Translations under genes and position numbers: made by a program
Notes under the pieces: model-generated
Database searches by the model: none
What the model saw: only the letters and a program-made list of their open reading frames with translations
Told to the model about the DNA's origin: nothing
Shown: positions 52,745-60,913 of the stretch, piece by piece
Layout: every line of letters starts with the position of its first letter
How positions within the stretch are numbered: the first letter of the stretch is position 1
Assembly: GCF_030269645.1 (NCBI RefSeq)
Contig: NZ_BSTR01000009.1
Location: 124,001-188,000 of the forward strand
Direction of reading: 5' to 3'
Origin: Actinokineospora sp. NBRC 105648
GTDB lineage: Bacteria; Actinomycetota; Actinomycetes; Mycobacteriales; Pseudonocardiaceae
DNA: 64,000 nt

Positions 52745-53686
52745 GTGACGTCCACTCTCGAGAGTCCCCCCGTATCGGGCCCGAAACCGCTGCTCGGCCG
52801 CACGCGCACCACCGGTGAGCAGGTCGGGGTCTACCTGTTCGTGATCCTGCCGCTGGTCGCGCTGGTCGCGGCCGTGCCGTTCGCCTGGGGCTGGGGCCTG
52901 GGCTGGTCGGACGTGGTCATCGGACTGGTGTTCTTCACCATCAGCGGGCTCGGCGTGACCATCGGCTACCACCGGCTGTTCACCCACGGCTCGTTCCGCG
53001 CCAAGCGCGGGCTCAAGATCGCACTGGCCGCCGCGGGCGGCCTCTCGGCGCAGGGCTCGGTCATCGAGTGGGTCGCCGACCACCGCCGCCACCACGCCTT
53101 CTCCGACCGCGAGGGCGACCCGCACTCCCCGTGGCTGTTCGGCACCGGCCCGGTCGCGCTGGCCAAGGGCTTCTGGCACTCGCACATGGGCTGGCTGTTC
53201 AGCCGCGACCGCACCAACATCGAGCGCTTCGCCCCCGACCTGCAGGCCGACGCCGACCTGCGCAAGGTCGACCAGCTGTTCCCGGTGCTCACGGTGGTCT
53301 CGATGCTGGCGCCCGCGCTGATCGGCGGCCTGGTGACCTGGTCGTTCTGGGGCGCGCTGACCGCGTTCTTCTGGGCGGGCATCATCCGCGTCGCGGTCCT
53401 GCACCACGTGACCTGGTCGGTGAACTCGGTCTGCCACATGATCGGCGACCGCCCGTTCAAGTCCCGCGACCGCGCCTCGAACTTCTGGCCGCTGGCCATC
53501 CTCAGCTTCGGCGAGTCCTGGCACAACAGCCACCACGCCGACCCGACCTCGGCCCGGCACGGCGTCCTGCGCGGCCAGCTCGACATCTCGGCCCGGCTGA
53601 TCTGGCTGTTCGAGAAGGCGGGTTGGGCGACCAACGTCCGCTGGCCCACCCCCGAGCGCATCGCCAAGCTCCGCGTCGAGAGCTGA
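52745..53686 (+). CDS. Acyl-CoA / fatty-acid delta-9 desaturase
   Basis: 313 residues from GTG at 52745 (VTSTLESPPVSGPK). About four membrane helices and all three histidine boxes are present: HRLFTH (HxxxxH), DHRRHHAF (HxxHH) and WHNSHHADP (HxxHH). It is a membrane di-iron enzyme that introduces a double bond into fatty acyl chains, adjusting membrane fluidity. The palindrome at 52679 suggests repression tied to acyl-chain supply. The gene is an insertion relative to the mycobacterial gene order. Confidence 0.93.
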   Translation: MTSTLESPPVSGPKPLLGRTRTTGEQVGVYLFVILPLVALVAAVPFAWGWGLGWSDVVIGLVFFTISGLGVTIGYHRLFTHGSFRAKRGLKIALAAAGGLSAQGSVIEWVADHRRHHAFSDREGDPHSPWLFGTGPVALAKGFWHSHMGWLFSRDRTNIERFAPDLQADADLRKVDQLFPVLTVVSMLAPALIGGLVTWSFWGALTAFFWAGIIRVAVLHHVTWSVNSVCHMIGDRPFKSRDRASNFWPLAILSFGESWHNSHHADPTSARHGVLRGQLDISARLIWLFEKAGWATNVRWPTPERIAKLRVES

Positions 53687-53768
53687 CCCCGACCTCGCTC
53701 GGCTGCCCCTGGACCACGCCCCGGTCCAGGGGCAGTTCCGACTCAGCACCACCTTCGGGTGAAGCCCT

Positions 53769-53807
53769 CTAGCCCCTCTGGACGTTGACATCTAGGGGGG
53801 CTAGAAC
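53769..53807 (+). promoter_or_regulatory. Promoter/operator of the HicB-like gene
   Basis: TTGACA at 53785-53790 is flanked by the inverted pair CTAGCCCC (53769-53776) and GGGGCTAG (53797-53804), with a further CTAG at 53792. The arrangement, a -35 box inside a CTAG-type palindrome just before the start, suggests autorepression. A -10 box at normal spacing is not evident. Confidence 0.5.
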
Positions 53808-53813
53808 AGCCTG

Positions 53814-54242
53814 GTGGAGGGGACTTCCCATCGGGCGACCGCGAGGCGCGAGGGCAGGTTCTGGGTCGTGGAGGTCGACGGGGTGGGCGTGACCCAGGGC
53901 CGCACAGCCCAGGAGGCGCGTGCGATGGCTGGCGACCTGGTCGCCGCGATGCTCGACCGCCCGCTCGACCAGGTCCACGTCGACGTGGCCTTCGAGGTCG
54001 GCGGGATCGGCCCGGCCGAGGTCTCGGCGGTCAAGCGGGACCTCGAGGCGGCCGCGGCGGCCCAGGAGCGGGCGGCCACCGGCTCGCGGACCCTGGCGGC
54101 CAAGCTCCGCGCGGCCGGTCTCAGCGGGCGCGACGTCGCCGAGATCATGGGCGTCTCACCCCAGCGCGTATCGCAGCTCACCAACCGGCGCGCCACCACG
54201 ACGCGCCGGATCCAGCCCGCGGATCCAGACCCCCAGAGCTAG
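53814..54242 (+). CDS. HicB-like domain protein with C-terminal HTH
   Basis: 142 residues from GTG at 53814. The N-terminal beta-alpha unit 'GRFWVVEVDGVGVTQGRTAQEARAMAGDLVAAML' resembles HicB antitoxin folds. A helical spacer follows, then an HTH at the end ('LSGRDVAEIMGVSPQRVSQLTNR'). No HicA toxin gene adjoins it, so it is probably a solitary regulator, possibly binding its own promoter. It overlaps the end of the convergent TrkA-type gene by four bases. Confidence 0.7.
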   Translation: MEGTSHRATARREGRFWVVEVDGVGVTQGRTAQEARAMAGDLVAAMLDRPLDQVHVDVAFEVGGIGPAEVSAVKRDLEAAAAAQERAATGSRTLAAKLRAAGLSGRDVAEIMGVSPQRVSQLTNRRATTTRRIQPADPDPQS

Positions 54243-54895
54243 TGGCCCAGGGCGGCGCGGATCTCGTTCTCCACGTCGGCCGAGGCCACGAACAGCAGCT
54301 CGTCGCCGCCCTCGAGCGGGTCGTCGGCCTGCGGCACGATCACCCGGCCGCCGCGCAGGATGGTGACCAGGGCGGCGTCGCGGGGCAGCTTCACCTCGCG
54401 GACCGGGCGGCCCGCCCACGGGGTGTCGGCGGGCAGCGTCATCTCCACCAGGTTGGCCTGGCCCTGGCGCAGGGTCAGCAGCTGGACCAGCCCGCCGACG
54501 CTCACCGCCTCCTCGACCATCGCCGCGAGCACCCGCGGGGTCGACACCGCGACGTCCACGCCCCAGGCGCCGGTGAAGAGCCACTCGTTGGCCGGGTCGT
54601 TGACCCGGGCGACCACCCGGCGGACCGCGAAGACCGTCTTGGCCAGCAGCGAGACCACCAGGTTGACCTTGTCGTCGCCGGTGGCCGCGATGACGCAGTC
54701 GCACAGCTGCAGCCCGGCGTCCTCCAGCGAGGACAGCTCGCAGGCGTCGGCCAGCACCCACTCGGCCTGCTCGACGGTGTGCGGTTCGAACTGCTTGGCC
54801 TCGCGCTCGATCAGCATGACCTGGTGGTCGCCGCCGATCAGCTCGGCGGCGATCGAGCGGCCCACGGCGCCCGCTCCGGCGATGGCGACCCGCAT
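54239..54895 (-). CDS. ceoC: TrkA-family K+ uptake regulatory subunit (second copy)
   Basis: 218 residues: Rossmann NAD-binding RCK_N (VAIAGAGAVGRSIAAELIGGDHQVMLIERE, then DACELSSLEDAGL and CVIAATGDD) and RCK_C. Start ATG shares one base with the stop of the preceding gene. It gates K+ transport in response to nucleotides. The symbol follows the mycobacterial pair Rv2691/Rv2692. Confidence 0.9.
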   Translation of the reverse strand: MRVAIAGAGAVGRSIAAELIGGDHQVMLIEREAKQFEPHTVEQAEWVLADACELSSLEDAGLQLCDCVIAATGDDKVNLVVSLLAKTVFAVRRVVARVNDPANEWLFTGAWGVDVAVSTPRVLAAMVEEAVSVGGLVQLLTLRQGQANLVEMTLPADTPWAGRPVREVKLPRDAALVTILRGGRVIVPQADDPLEGGDELLFVASADVENEIRAALGH

Positions 54896-55560
54896 CAGTT
54901 CCCCTCCTCCGGCGCCTGCGCGGCGGCCGCTGTGACGTCGCTGACCGTGCCGGACAGGGCGGCGACGTAGACCTGGTCGTCGGCCTGGATCACGGTCTTG
55001 GCGGTGGGCAGCACGCCGGTGCCGAAGCGCATCACGAAGGCGACCCGGCAGCCGGTGGTGGCCTGGAACTCCTTGACCGTGTGGCCGATCCAGCCCTCGT
55101 TGACCGGGACCTCCAGCACCGCGACCTTGCCGGTGGGGTCCCGCCACGCCGAGGACACCCCGTCGGGCAGCAGGGTGCGCAGCAGCCGGTCGGTGGTCCA
55201 CGGCACGGTGGCCACCGTGGGGATGCCCAGGCGCTCGTAGACCTCGGCCCGCTTGGGGTCGTAGATGCGCGCCACGACGTGCTCGACGCCGAAGGTCTCC
55301 CGGGCCACCCGGGCGGAGATGATGTTGGAGTTGTCACCGCTGGAGACCGCGGCGAACGCGGCCGCGCGCTCCACCCCGGCCTCGATCATCACCTGCCGGT
55401 CGAAGCCGGTGCCGACGACCTGCTGACCGTGGAAGTCCGCGCCGAGCCTGCGGAAGGCCTGCGGATCCTTGTCGATCACGGCCACGGTGTGGTCGAGCCG
55501 CTCCAGCGCCGCGGCCATGGAGGCCCCGACGCGGCCGCAGCCCATGATCACCACGTGCAC
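54895..55560 (-). CDS. ceoB: TrkA-family K+ uptake regulatory subunit (first copy)
   Basis: 221 residues from GTG at 55560 (VHVVIMGCGRVGASMAAALERLDHTVAVIDKD), with GGAGG about seven bases upstream. RCK_N and RCK_C domains as in its partner. The two genes form one operon divergent from an APC-type transporter that they may control. Divergent spacing is about 130 bases. Confidence 0.92.
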   Translation of the reverse strand: MHVVIMGCGRVGASMAAALERLDHTVAVIDKDPQAFRRLGADFHGQQVVGTGFDRQVMIEAGVERAAAFAAVSSGDNSNIISARVARETFGVEHVVARIYDPKRAEVYERLGIPTVATVPWTTDRLLRTLLPDGVSSAWRDPTGKVAVLEVPVNEGWIGHTVKEFQATTGCRVAFVMRFGTGVLPTAKTVIQADDQVYVAALSGTVSDVTAAAAQAPEEGN

Positions 55561-55693
55561 GACCAGCCTCCTCGTTCCCGGTACGCGAGAATCGGACACC
55601 GCGTGACATGCGGTACCCGATCGTCGTGTGACACCGACGAACCTACCGGTGGTGGCGCGTAGCCGGTGATGCGACCGCCTACGCTGTGCGTCC

Positions 55694-57736
55694 GTGTCCA
55701 AGTTCTCCACGGCGGCGAAACGACTGGTGGTCGGGCGGCCGTTCCGCAGCGACCGGCTGGCGCACACGCTGCTGCCCAAGCGCATCGCGCTGCCGGTCTT
55801 CGCCTCCGACGCGATGTCCTCGGTGGCCTACGCGCCAGAAGAGATCTTCCTCATGCTGTCGGTGGCCGGGCTGTCGGCCTACACCTTCGCCCCGTGGGTC
55901 GGTCTGGTGGTCGTCCTGGTGATGCTCACCGTGGTGGCCAGCTACCGGCAGAACGTCCGCGCCTACCCCTCCGGGGGCGGTGACTACGAGGTCGCCACGG
56001 TCAACCTGGGCAAGCGGGCCGGGCTCACCGTGGCCAGCGCGCTGCTGGTGGACTACGTGCTGACCGTCGCGGTCTCGATCGCCTCCGCGGCGGCCAACAT
56101 CGGCTCGGCGATCCCGTTCGTGGCCACCCACAAGGTCGAGTTCGCGGTGGTGGCGATCATCGTGCTCACCGCGATCAACCTGCGTGGCATCCGCGAGTCC
56201 GGGGCCGCGTTCGCCGTCCCGACCTACGCGTTCATGGCCGGGATCATGCTGATGATCGGCTGGGGCCTCTTCCGCGGCCTGGTGCTCGGCCAGGACATGC
56301 CCGCCGAGAGCGCGGACCTGCAGATCAACGCCGAGCACGGCGACCTCGCCGGGTTGGCGCTGGTGTTCCTGATCCTGCGCGCGTTCTCCTCCGGCTGCGC
56401 CGCGCTCACCGGTGTCGAGGCGATCAGCAACGGCGTGCCCGCCTTCCGCAAGCCCAAGTCGAAGAACGCGGCCACCACGCTGCTGCTGATGGGCGGCATC
56501 GCGGTGGTGATGCTGATGGGCCTGATCGTGTTGGCCCAGCTCACCGACGTGCGCATCGCCGAGGACCCGGCGACCCAGCTGGTCAACGCGCCCGCGGGCT
56601 ACGAGCAGAAGACGATGGTCGCCCAGGTCGCCGAGGCGGTGTTCAGCGGTTTCCCGGCGGGCTTCTTCTTCATCACCATCGTCACCGCGCTGATCCTGGT
56701 GCTGGCCGCCAACACCGCGTTCAACGGCTTCCCGGTGCTCGGCTCGATCCTGGCCCAGGACCGCTACCTGCCCCGCCAGCTACACACCCGCGGCGACCGG
56801 CTGGCCTTCTCCAACGGCATCATCGGCCTGGCCGGGTTCGCCATCGTGCTGGTGATCGCCTTCGACGCCGAGGTCACCCGGCTGATCCAGCTCTACATCG
56901 TGGGCGTGTTCGTCTCGTTCACGATGAGCCAGACCGGCATGATCCGGCACTGGAACCGCAAGCTGGCGGGCGAGACCGACCCGGTCGAGCGCCGCCGGAT
57001 GCGCCGGGCGCAGGCGATCAACGCCTTCGGCCTGGCGATGACCGGTTCGGTGCTGGTGGTCGTGCTGATCACCAAGTTCCTGCTCGGCGCCTGGATCGCG
57101 ATCGCCGCCATGGCGGCCATCTACCTGCTGATGACCGCCATCCGCAGGCACTACGACCGGGTGGCCGACGAGCTGGCCAGGGCCGAGGGCGAGAGGGTCT
57201 TCGTGCTGCCGTCCCGGATCCACTCGATCGTGCTGGTCTCCAAGCTGCACCTGCCGACCCGGCGGGCGCTGGCCTACGCCCGGGCGACCCGGCCGGACGT
57301 GCTGGAGGCGATCACCGTCAACGTCGACGACGTCGACACCAAGCGGCTGGTGGCCGAGTGGGACAAGGAGGGCTTCTCGGTGCCGCTCAAGGTGATCGAG
57401 TCGCCCTACCGCGAGATCACCAAGCCGGTGCTGGACTACGTCAAGCGGGTCCGCACCGACAACCCGCGCGACGTGGTCACCGTGTTCATCCCGGAGTACG
57501 TGGTGGGCCACTGGTGGGAGCAGTTCCTGCACAACCAGAGCGCGCTGCGGCTCAAGGGCAGGCTGCTGTTCCAGCCGGGGGTGATGGTCACCAGCGTGCC
57601 CTGGCAGCTGGCGTCCTCGGAGAAGGTGGCCGAGCGCGACCTGGTCGCCCCCGGCGCCATCCGGCGCGGGCTCACCGGCAAGGACCGCGTGCCCGCCGAC
57701 TCGACCAAGGACCCGAACAAGGATGTGCGCAAGTGA
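55694..57736 (+). CDS. APC-superfamily transporter with cytosolic domain (KimA-like)
   Basis: 680 residues from GTG at 55694. About twelve helices are followed by a 180-residue cytosolic C-terminal domain from about 490. 'SDAMSSVAYAPEEIFLML' in helix 1 and 'YPSGGGDYEVA' match the KUP/KimA-type K+ importers and Rv2690c-like proteins. With the divergent TrkA-type genes it suggests a potassium uptake unit. Substrate assignment is inference. Confidence 0.88.
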   Translation: MSKFSTAAKRLVVGRPFRSDRLAHTLLPKRIALPVFASDAMSSVAYAPEEIFLMLSVAGLSAYTFAPWVGLVVVLVMLTVVASYRQNVRAYPSGGGDYEVATVNLGKRAGLTVASALLVDYVLTVAVSIASAAANIGSAIPFVATHKVEFAVVAIIVLTAINLRGIRESGAAFAVPTYAFMAGIMLMIGWGLFRGLVLGQDMPAESADLQINAEHGDLAGLALVFLILRAFSSGCAALTGVEAISNGVPAFRKPKSKNAATTLLLMGGIAVVMLMGLIVLAQLTDVRIAEDPATQLVNAPAGYEQKTMVAQVAEAVFSGFPAGFFFITIVTALILVLAANTAFNGFPVLGSILAQDRYLPRQLHTRGDRLAFSNGIIGLAGFAIVLVIAFDAEVTRLIQLYIVGVFVSFTMSQTGMIRHWNRKLAGETDPVERRRMRRAQAINAFGLAMTGSVLVVVLITKFLLGAWIAIAAMAAIYLLMTAIRRHYDRVADELARAEGERVFVLPSRIHSIVLVSKLHLPTRRALAYARATRPDVLEAITVNVDDVDTKRLVAEWDKEGFSVPLKVIESPYREITKPVLDYVKRVRTDNPRDVVTVFIPEYVVGHWWEQFLHNQSALRLKGRLLFQPGVMVTSVPWQLASSEKVAERDLVAPGAIRRGLTGKDRVPADSTKDPNKDVRK

Positions 57737-58968
57737 GTGACTGGACCGGCAAGCGGTTCGAGGTCGAGGTCGGCGCGGTCGCGCACGGCGGGCACTGCGT
57801 CGCCCGGGCGGAGGGCCGCGTGGTCTTCGTGCGGCACGCGCTGCCCGGCGAGCGGGTCGTCGTGGCGATCACCGAGGACAAGGGCGGCTCGTTCTGCCGC
57901 GGCGACGCGGTGGAGGTCCTGGTGGCCTCGCCGTCGCGGGTGGAGCCGCCGTGCCCGGTGGCCGTCCCCGGCGGCTGCGGCGGCTGCGACTGGCAGCACG
58001 CCGCGGCACCGGAGCAGCGGCGGCTCAAGGGGGTCGTGGTGGCCGAGCAGCTGAGCAGGCTGGCGGGTCTCACCTGGGACGTCGAGGTCGAGGAGCTGGC
58101 GGGCGGGCTGTCGCACTGGCGCACCCGCACCCGGCTCGCGGTCGACCGCGCGGGCCACGTCGGCTTCCGCGCCCACCGCAGCCACCGGGTGGTGCCGGTG
58201 GACGACTGCGTGATCGCCGCGCCGGGCACGGTGGACGTGCTGGCGGGCCGCGAGTGGACCCCGGGCGCGGAGCTGGAGGTGTCGGTCGACGCCACCGGGC
58301 GCACCCACGCCAGCGAGCTGCTGCCCGACAAGGGACGGCTGCGCAGCGGCAAACCGGTGCTCAAGCCGCACCGCGTGCTGGGCTCGTCGGTGGCCGTGGA
58401 ACAGGCCGCCCGCCGCGAGTGGCGCCTGGACGCGCACGGGTTCTGGCAGGTCCACCCGGACGCCGCCGACGTGCTGGCCGAGGTGGTCGAGCAGTGGTCG
58501 GGCGTCACCGAGGGCGACACCGCGTGGGACCTCTACGCCGGGGTGGGCCTGTTCGCCGCGGTGCTGGCGGGCCAGGTGGGTCCACAGGGGACGGTCGTGG
58601 CGGTGGAGTCGGCCCGCCGGGCAGCCGAGGACGGCGCGGAGAACCTCGCCGACCTGCCGCAGGTGCGGGTGTTCGCGGGCAAGGTCGAGGACGTGCTGGC
58701 CTCCGGCGACCTGCCCTCGCCCGAGGTGGTGGTGCTCGATCCGCCGCGGAAGGGGGCTGGGCGGGCTGTGGTCGAGGCGATCGTGGCTCGGACGCCTGAT
58801 CGGGTGGTCTACGTGGCCTGCGATCCGGCGGCGTTGGCGCGGGATGTGGCGTCGTTCGCGTCGCACGGGTATGAGTTGAGTCGGCTTCGGGCTTTCGACA
58901 CGTTTCCGATGACGCATCACGTGGAGTGTGTGGCGCTGTTGACGCGTATGTCTGGGGCTGTCGAGTAG
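57733..58968 (+). CDS. TrmA/RlmD-type 23S rRNA or tRNA uracil-5 methyltransferase
   Basis: 411 residues from GTG at 57733, overlapping the transporter stop by four bases. An N-terminal TRAM domain is followed by iron-sulfur-type cysteines (PPCPV...GGCGGCDWQH), the SAM-binding segment 'WDLYAGVGLFAAVLA', the DPPRKGAG motif, the catalytic cysteine in VYVACDPA and 'FPMTHHVECV'. It methylates uracil at C5 in RNA. The exact target cannot be told from sequence. Confidence 0.92.
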   Translation: MSDWTGKRFEVEVGAVAHGGHCVARAEGRVVFVRHALPGERVVVAITEDKGGSFCRGDAVEVLVASPSRVEPPCPVAVPGGCGGCDWQHAAAPEQRRLKGVVVAEQLSRLAGLTWDVEVEELAGGLSHWRTRTRLAVDRAGHVGFRAHRSHRVVPVDDCVIAAPGTVDVLAGREWTPGAELEVSVDATGRTHASELLPDKGRLRSGKPVLKPHRVLGSSVAVEQAARREWRLDAHGFWQVHPDAADVLAEVVEQWSGVTEGDTAWDLYAGVGLFAAVLAGQVGPQGTVVAVESARRAAEDGAENLADLPQVRVFAGKVEDVLASGDLPSPEVVVLDPPRKGAGRAVVEAIVARTPDRVVYVACDPAALARDVASFASHGYELSRLRAFDTFPMTHHVECVALLTRMSGAVE

Positions 58969-59017
58969 GGGCTGTTGAGGTTTCCCCGACTGCGGTCGCG
59001 AGGGTGGGCGCGTTTTC

Positions 59018-59206
59018 GCGTTGCCGTCTTCGTTGCCCGAGTTAAAGACGGGGGCTCGATCTAGTGAACTCACTTCGCGCGGGGCCCCTAGAGCACCGCG
59101 GTGGGGAAAAAGCGTGGGGTGAAGGGCATCCCCACCACAGGTCAAGTTTAGCGGTGCTCTCCCCCCACACGAAGCGAGTCCACTAGATCGAGCATCCGTA
59201 GCGGGG
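59018..59206. repeat. Palindromic element C (inverted copy of element A)
   Basis: The arms begin GCTCGATCTAGTGAACTCAC on the left and end GTCCACTAGATCGAGC on the right. The core contains CGGTGGGG, GGGGTGAAGGGCATCCCC and AGTTTAGCGG, with an inner stem GGTGGGG/CCCCACC. It is the reverse-oriented counterpart of 2503-2690, including flanks. It sits between the convergent methyltransferase and proline-rich genes. Confidence 0.88.
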
Positions 59207-59526
59207 CCGCCGGTACCAGCGAGGTCGGCCTGCCGCTGCGGTACCAGCGGGTCGGCCTCACCAGCGGGGCGGCATTTCCGCTGCGGTCTGGTGGGGGCGG
59301 GATCTTGTCGCGTACCGGTCGGGTGGGCCTCTCCGCTGTGGTATCAGCGGGTCGGACTTCCTTTCCTCTTTCTCGTCCTGATTCCTTTCCTCCTTTTCTT
59401 CGCTCCCCTTTCTTTTTCTTCCCTCTTTATTTCCTGCTTCCTGCTGCCTCTCTCCCTGGCCTTATCTTTCGTCGGCCAGGCCTTTTCCGTTTGCTGCTCT
59501 TCTTTGTGGTTGGTGCGAGTGCCGGG
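59207..59526. other. Intergenic region with pyrimidine tract and weak terminator
   Basis: 320 bases without a gene. From about 59366 to 59460 the plus strand is almost pure C/T (for example CCCTTTCTTTTTCTTCCCTC). It ends in a short hairpin CCTGGCC/GGCCAGG at 59455-59480 followed by CCTTTTCC, which could terminate rightward transcription. Earlier it contains three imperfect copies of a GGTACCAGCGGGTCGG-like unit (59209-59355). Confidence 0.55.
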
Positions 59527-60621
59527 CTAGTCCCGTTCTGGGTGTTCGGGGTGCCAGTCGGCCTCGGGTGTGTCCCGTGCTGGTGGGGGCTGTCGCCTGG
59601 GTGGCTGGTCTTGTGGCTGCCATCCGGGCTGTCCACCGCGTGGTGGGTACGGGTTCGGGCGGGGGCCGGGTGGGTTCATCGGGTGTGGGCCGGTCGGCGG
59701 GCCTGGGTGCTGCCTGCCGGTCGGCTGCTGGCCGCCGTGTCGTGGACCCGGTTGCTGTCGTGCGCCGGTGCCCCAGTCGCCCGCCGGCTGCCGGGGGTGT
59801 CCGGGCTGGTGTTCTCCCCCGGAGTGCCTGGGTTGTCTTGGCTGGTGCTCGCCGGTTGGCTGCCAAGGCTGTGCTGGGCGGTGTTCGTCGCCAGGTTGTC
59901 TGGGCGGTTGGGGTTGGTGCCCATCCCCGGCGTGCCTGGGCTGGTGTTCGTCCGGTGACTGCCACGGCTGGCTGAGCTGGTGACCTTCCGACGGGTGCCA
60001 GGGCTGGGTCGGCTGTTGTTCCGCCGGTGGGCGCTGCCGCGCGTGGCCGGGTGTGCCGTCCGGGCGCGGTCTGGGTTGTGAGCCGTCGGCCTGCTGCTGT
60101 GGTGGTGGTCCGGTGTGTCTGCCGGGCAGTTCCACCCCGTGCGGTGGGGTGTGCGCGGCCTGGGTCTCGGCGGAGACAGCTGGTGGTAGGCCCGCTCGGG
60201 CCCGGAACCAGTCCGGGATGAACTCCTCTGAGCGGGGGAAGGTTCGCAGCTCGTCGGCGAAGCCGATTGGTGGGGGGACGCGTCGCCAGGTGGGTTCGAG
60301 GTCGGGTTCGAACTCGCAGGTGAAGGCGCCGGGGGGTTCGATCTCGTAGGTGGCGCCGATCCAGGTGCCGCGGCCCGGGCGGTACATGCCCGCGCGGAGT
60401 TTGCCGAGGCCGTCGACCACCTCGGCCGGTGGGCGGGCCTGGCGTGGTGCGCCGTCCGGTCCGGTGATCACCAGGTCGACCTCGACGTGCCTGCCCGCGG
60501 CCCGGTACTCGGCGCGGACCCGTCGCCAGTCCGGGCCCGCCGCCCGGACCAGCGCGCGGCCGACCGCCCTGGTCAGCCGGTCGAGTTCCGCCTGCTCCAG
60601 CATCGGTCCCGGCTCAGTCAC
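59527..60621 (-). CDS. YezG-like domain protein with long Pro/Gln/His-rich tail
   Basis: 364 residues from GTG at 60621 (VTEPGPMLEQAELDRL). The first 150 residues look like the immunity-type YezG/DUF600 fold ('PDWRRVRAEYRAAGRHVEVDLVITGPDG', 'GTWIGATYEIEPPGAFTCEFE', 'RTFPRSEEFIPDWF'). The remaining 210 residues are low-complexity with imperfect repeats of the type QPWQPTGEHQPRQPRHSGG. The family call is by eye, and the tail is unusual. Divergent from dxs; the 292 bases between starts hold its promoter region. Confidence 0.7.
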   Translation of the reverse strand: MTEPGPMLEQAELDRLTRAVGRALVRAAGPDWRRVRAEYRAAGRHVEVDLVITGPDGAPRQARPPAEVVDGLGKLRAGMYRPGRGTWIGATYEIEPPGAFTCEFEPDLEPTWRRVPPPIGFADELRTFPRSEEFIPDWFRARAGLPPAVSAETQAAHTPPHGVELPGRHTGPPPQQQADGSQPRPRPDGTPGHARQRPPAEQQPTQPWHPSEGHQLSQPWQSPDEHQPRHAGDGHQPQPPRQPGDEHRPAQPWQPTGEHQPRQPRHSGGEHQPGHPRQPAGDWGTGARQQPGPRHGGQQPTGRQHPGPPTGPHPMNPPGPRPNPYPPRGGQPGWQPQDQPPRRQPPPARDTPEADWHPEHPERD

Positions 60622-60798
60622 GACTGCTCCCGCGTGCCCTCGCCGCCCGTCCCCTAGACACAGCACTCCCCCTGTTCAACCCCCTGGTGTGCGGGGAACC
60701 CTACCGGGTGAATCGGGGGCGCACTCCTGGGTTGGGAGCGTTCACTCTCGCGTTGAACGACCCGAACGGGCGATCTTCGACACCCATCAGGGGGCCGA

Positions 60799-60813
60799 TA
60801 CCGGAATCCGGTA
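60799..60813. promoter_or_regulatory. Small palindrome upstream of dxs
   Basis: TACCGG-AAT-CCGGTA lies about 100 bases before the dxs GTG. TAGACT about 20 bases further could be a -10 box. It may be an operator or chance; there is no further support. Confidence 0.35.
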
Positions 60814-60913
60814 GCCCGATCGCACTCGTAGACTCGGTGGTAGCCGGCGCACGGCGGGAACCGGTCGAGATCAGGAGACCAGCCAATCGACGACAGGACG
60901 AGGTGACAACGCG

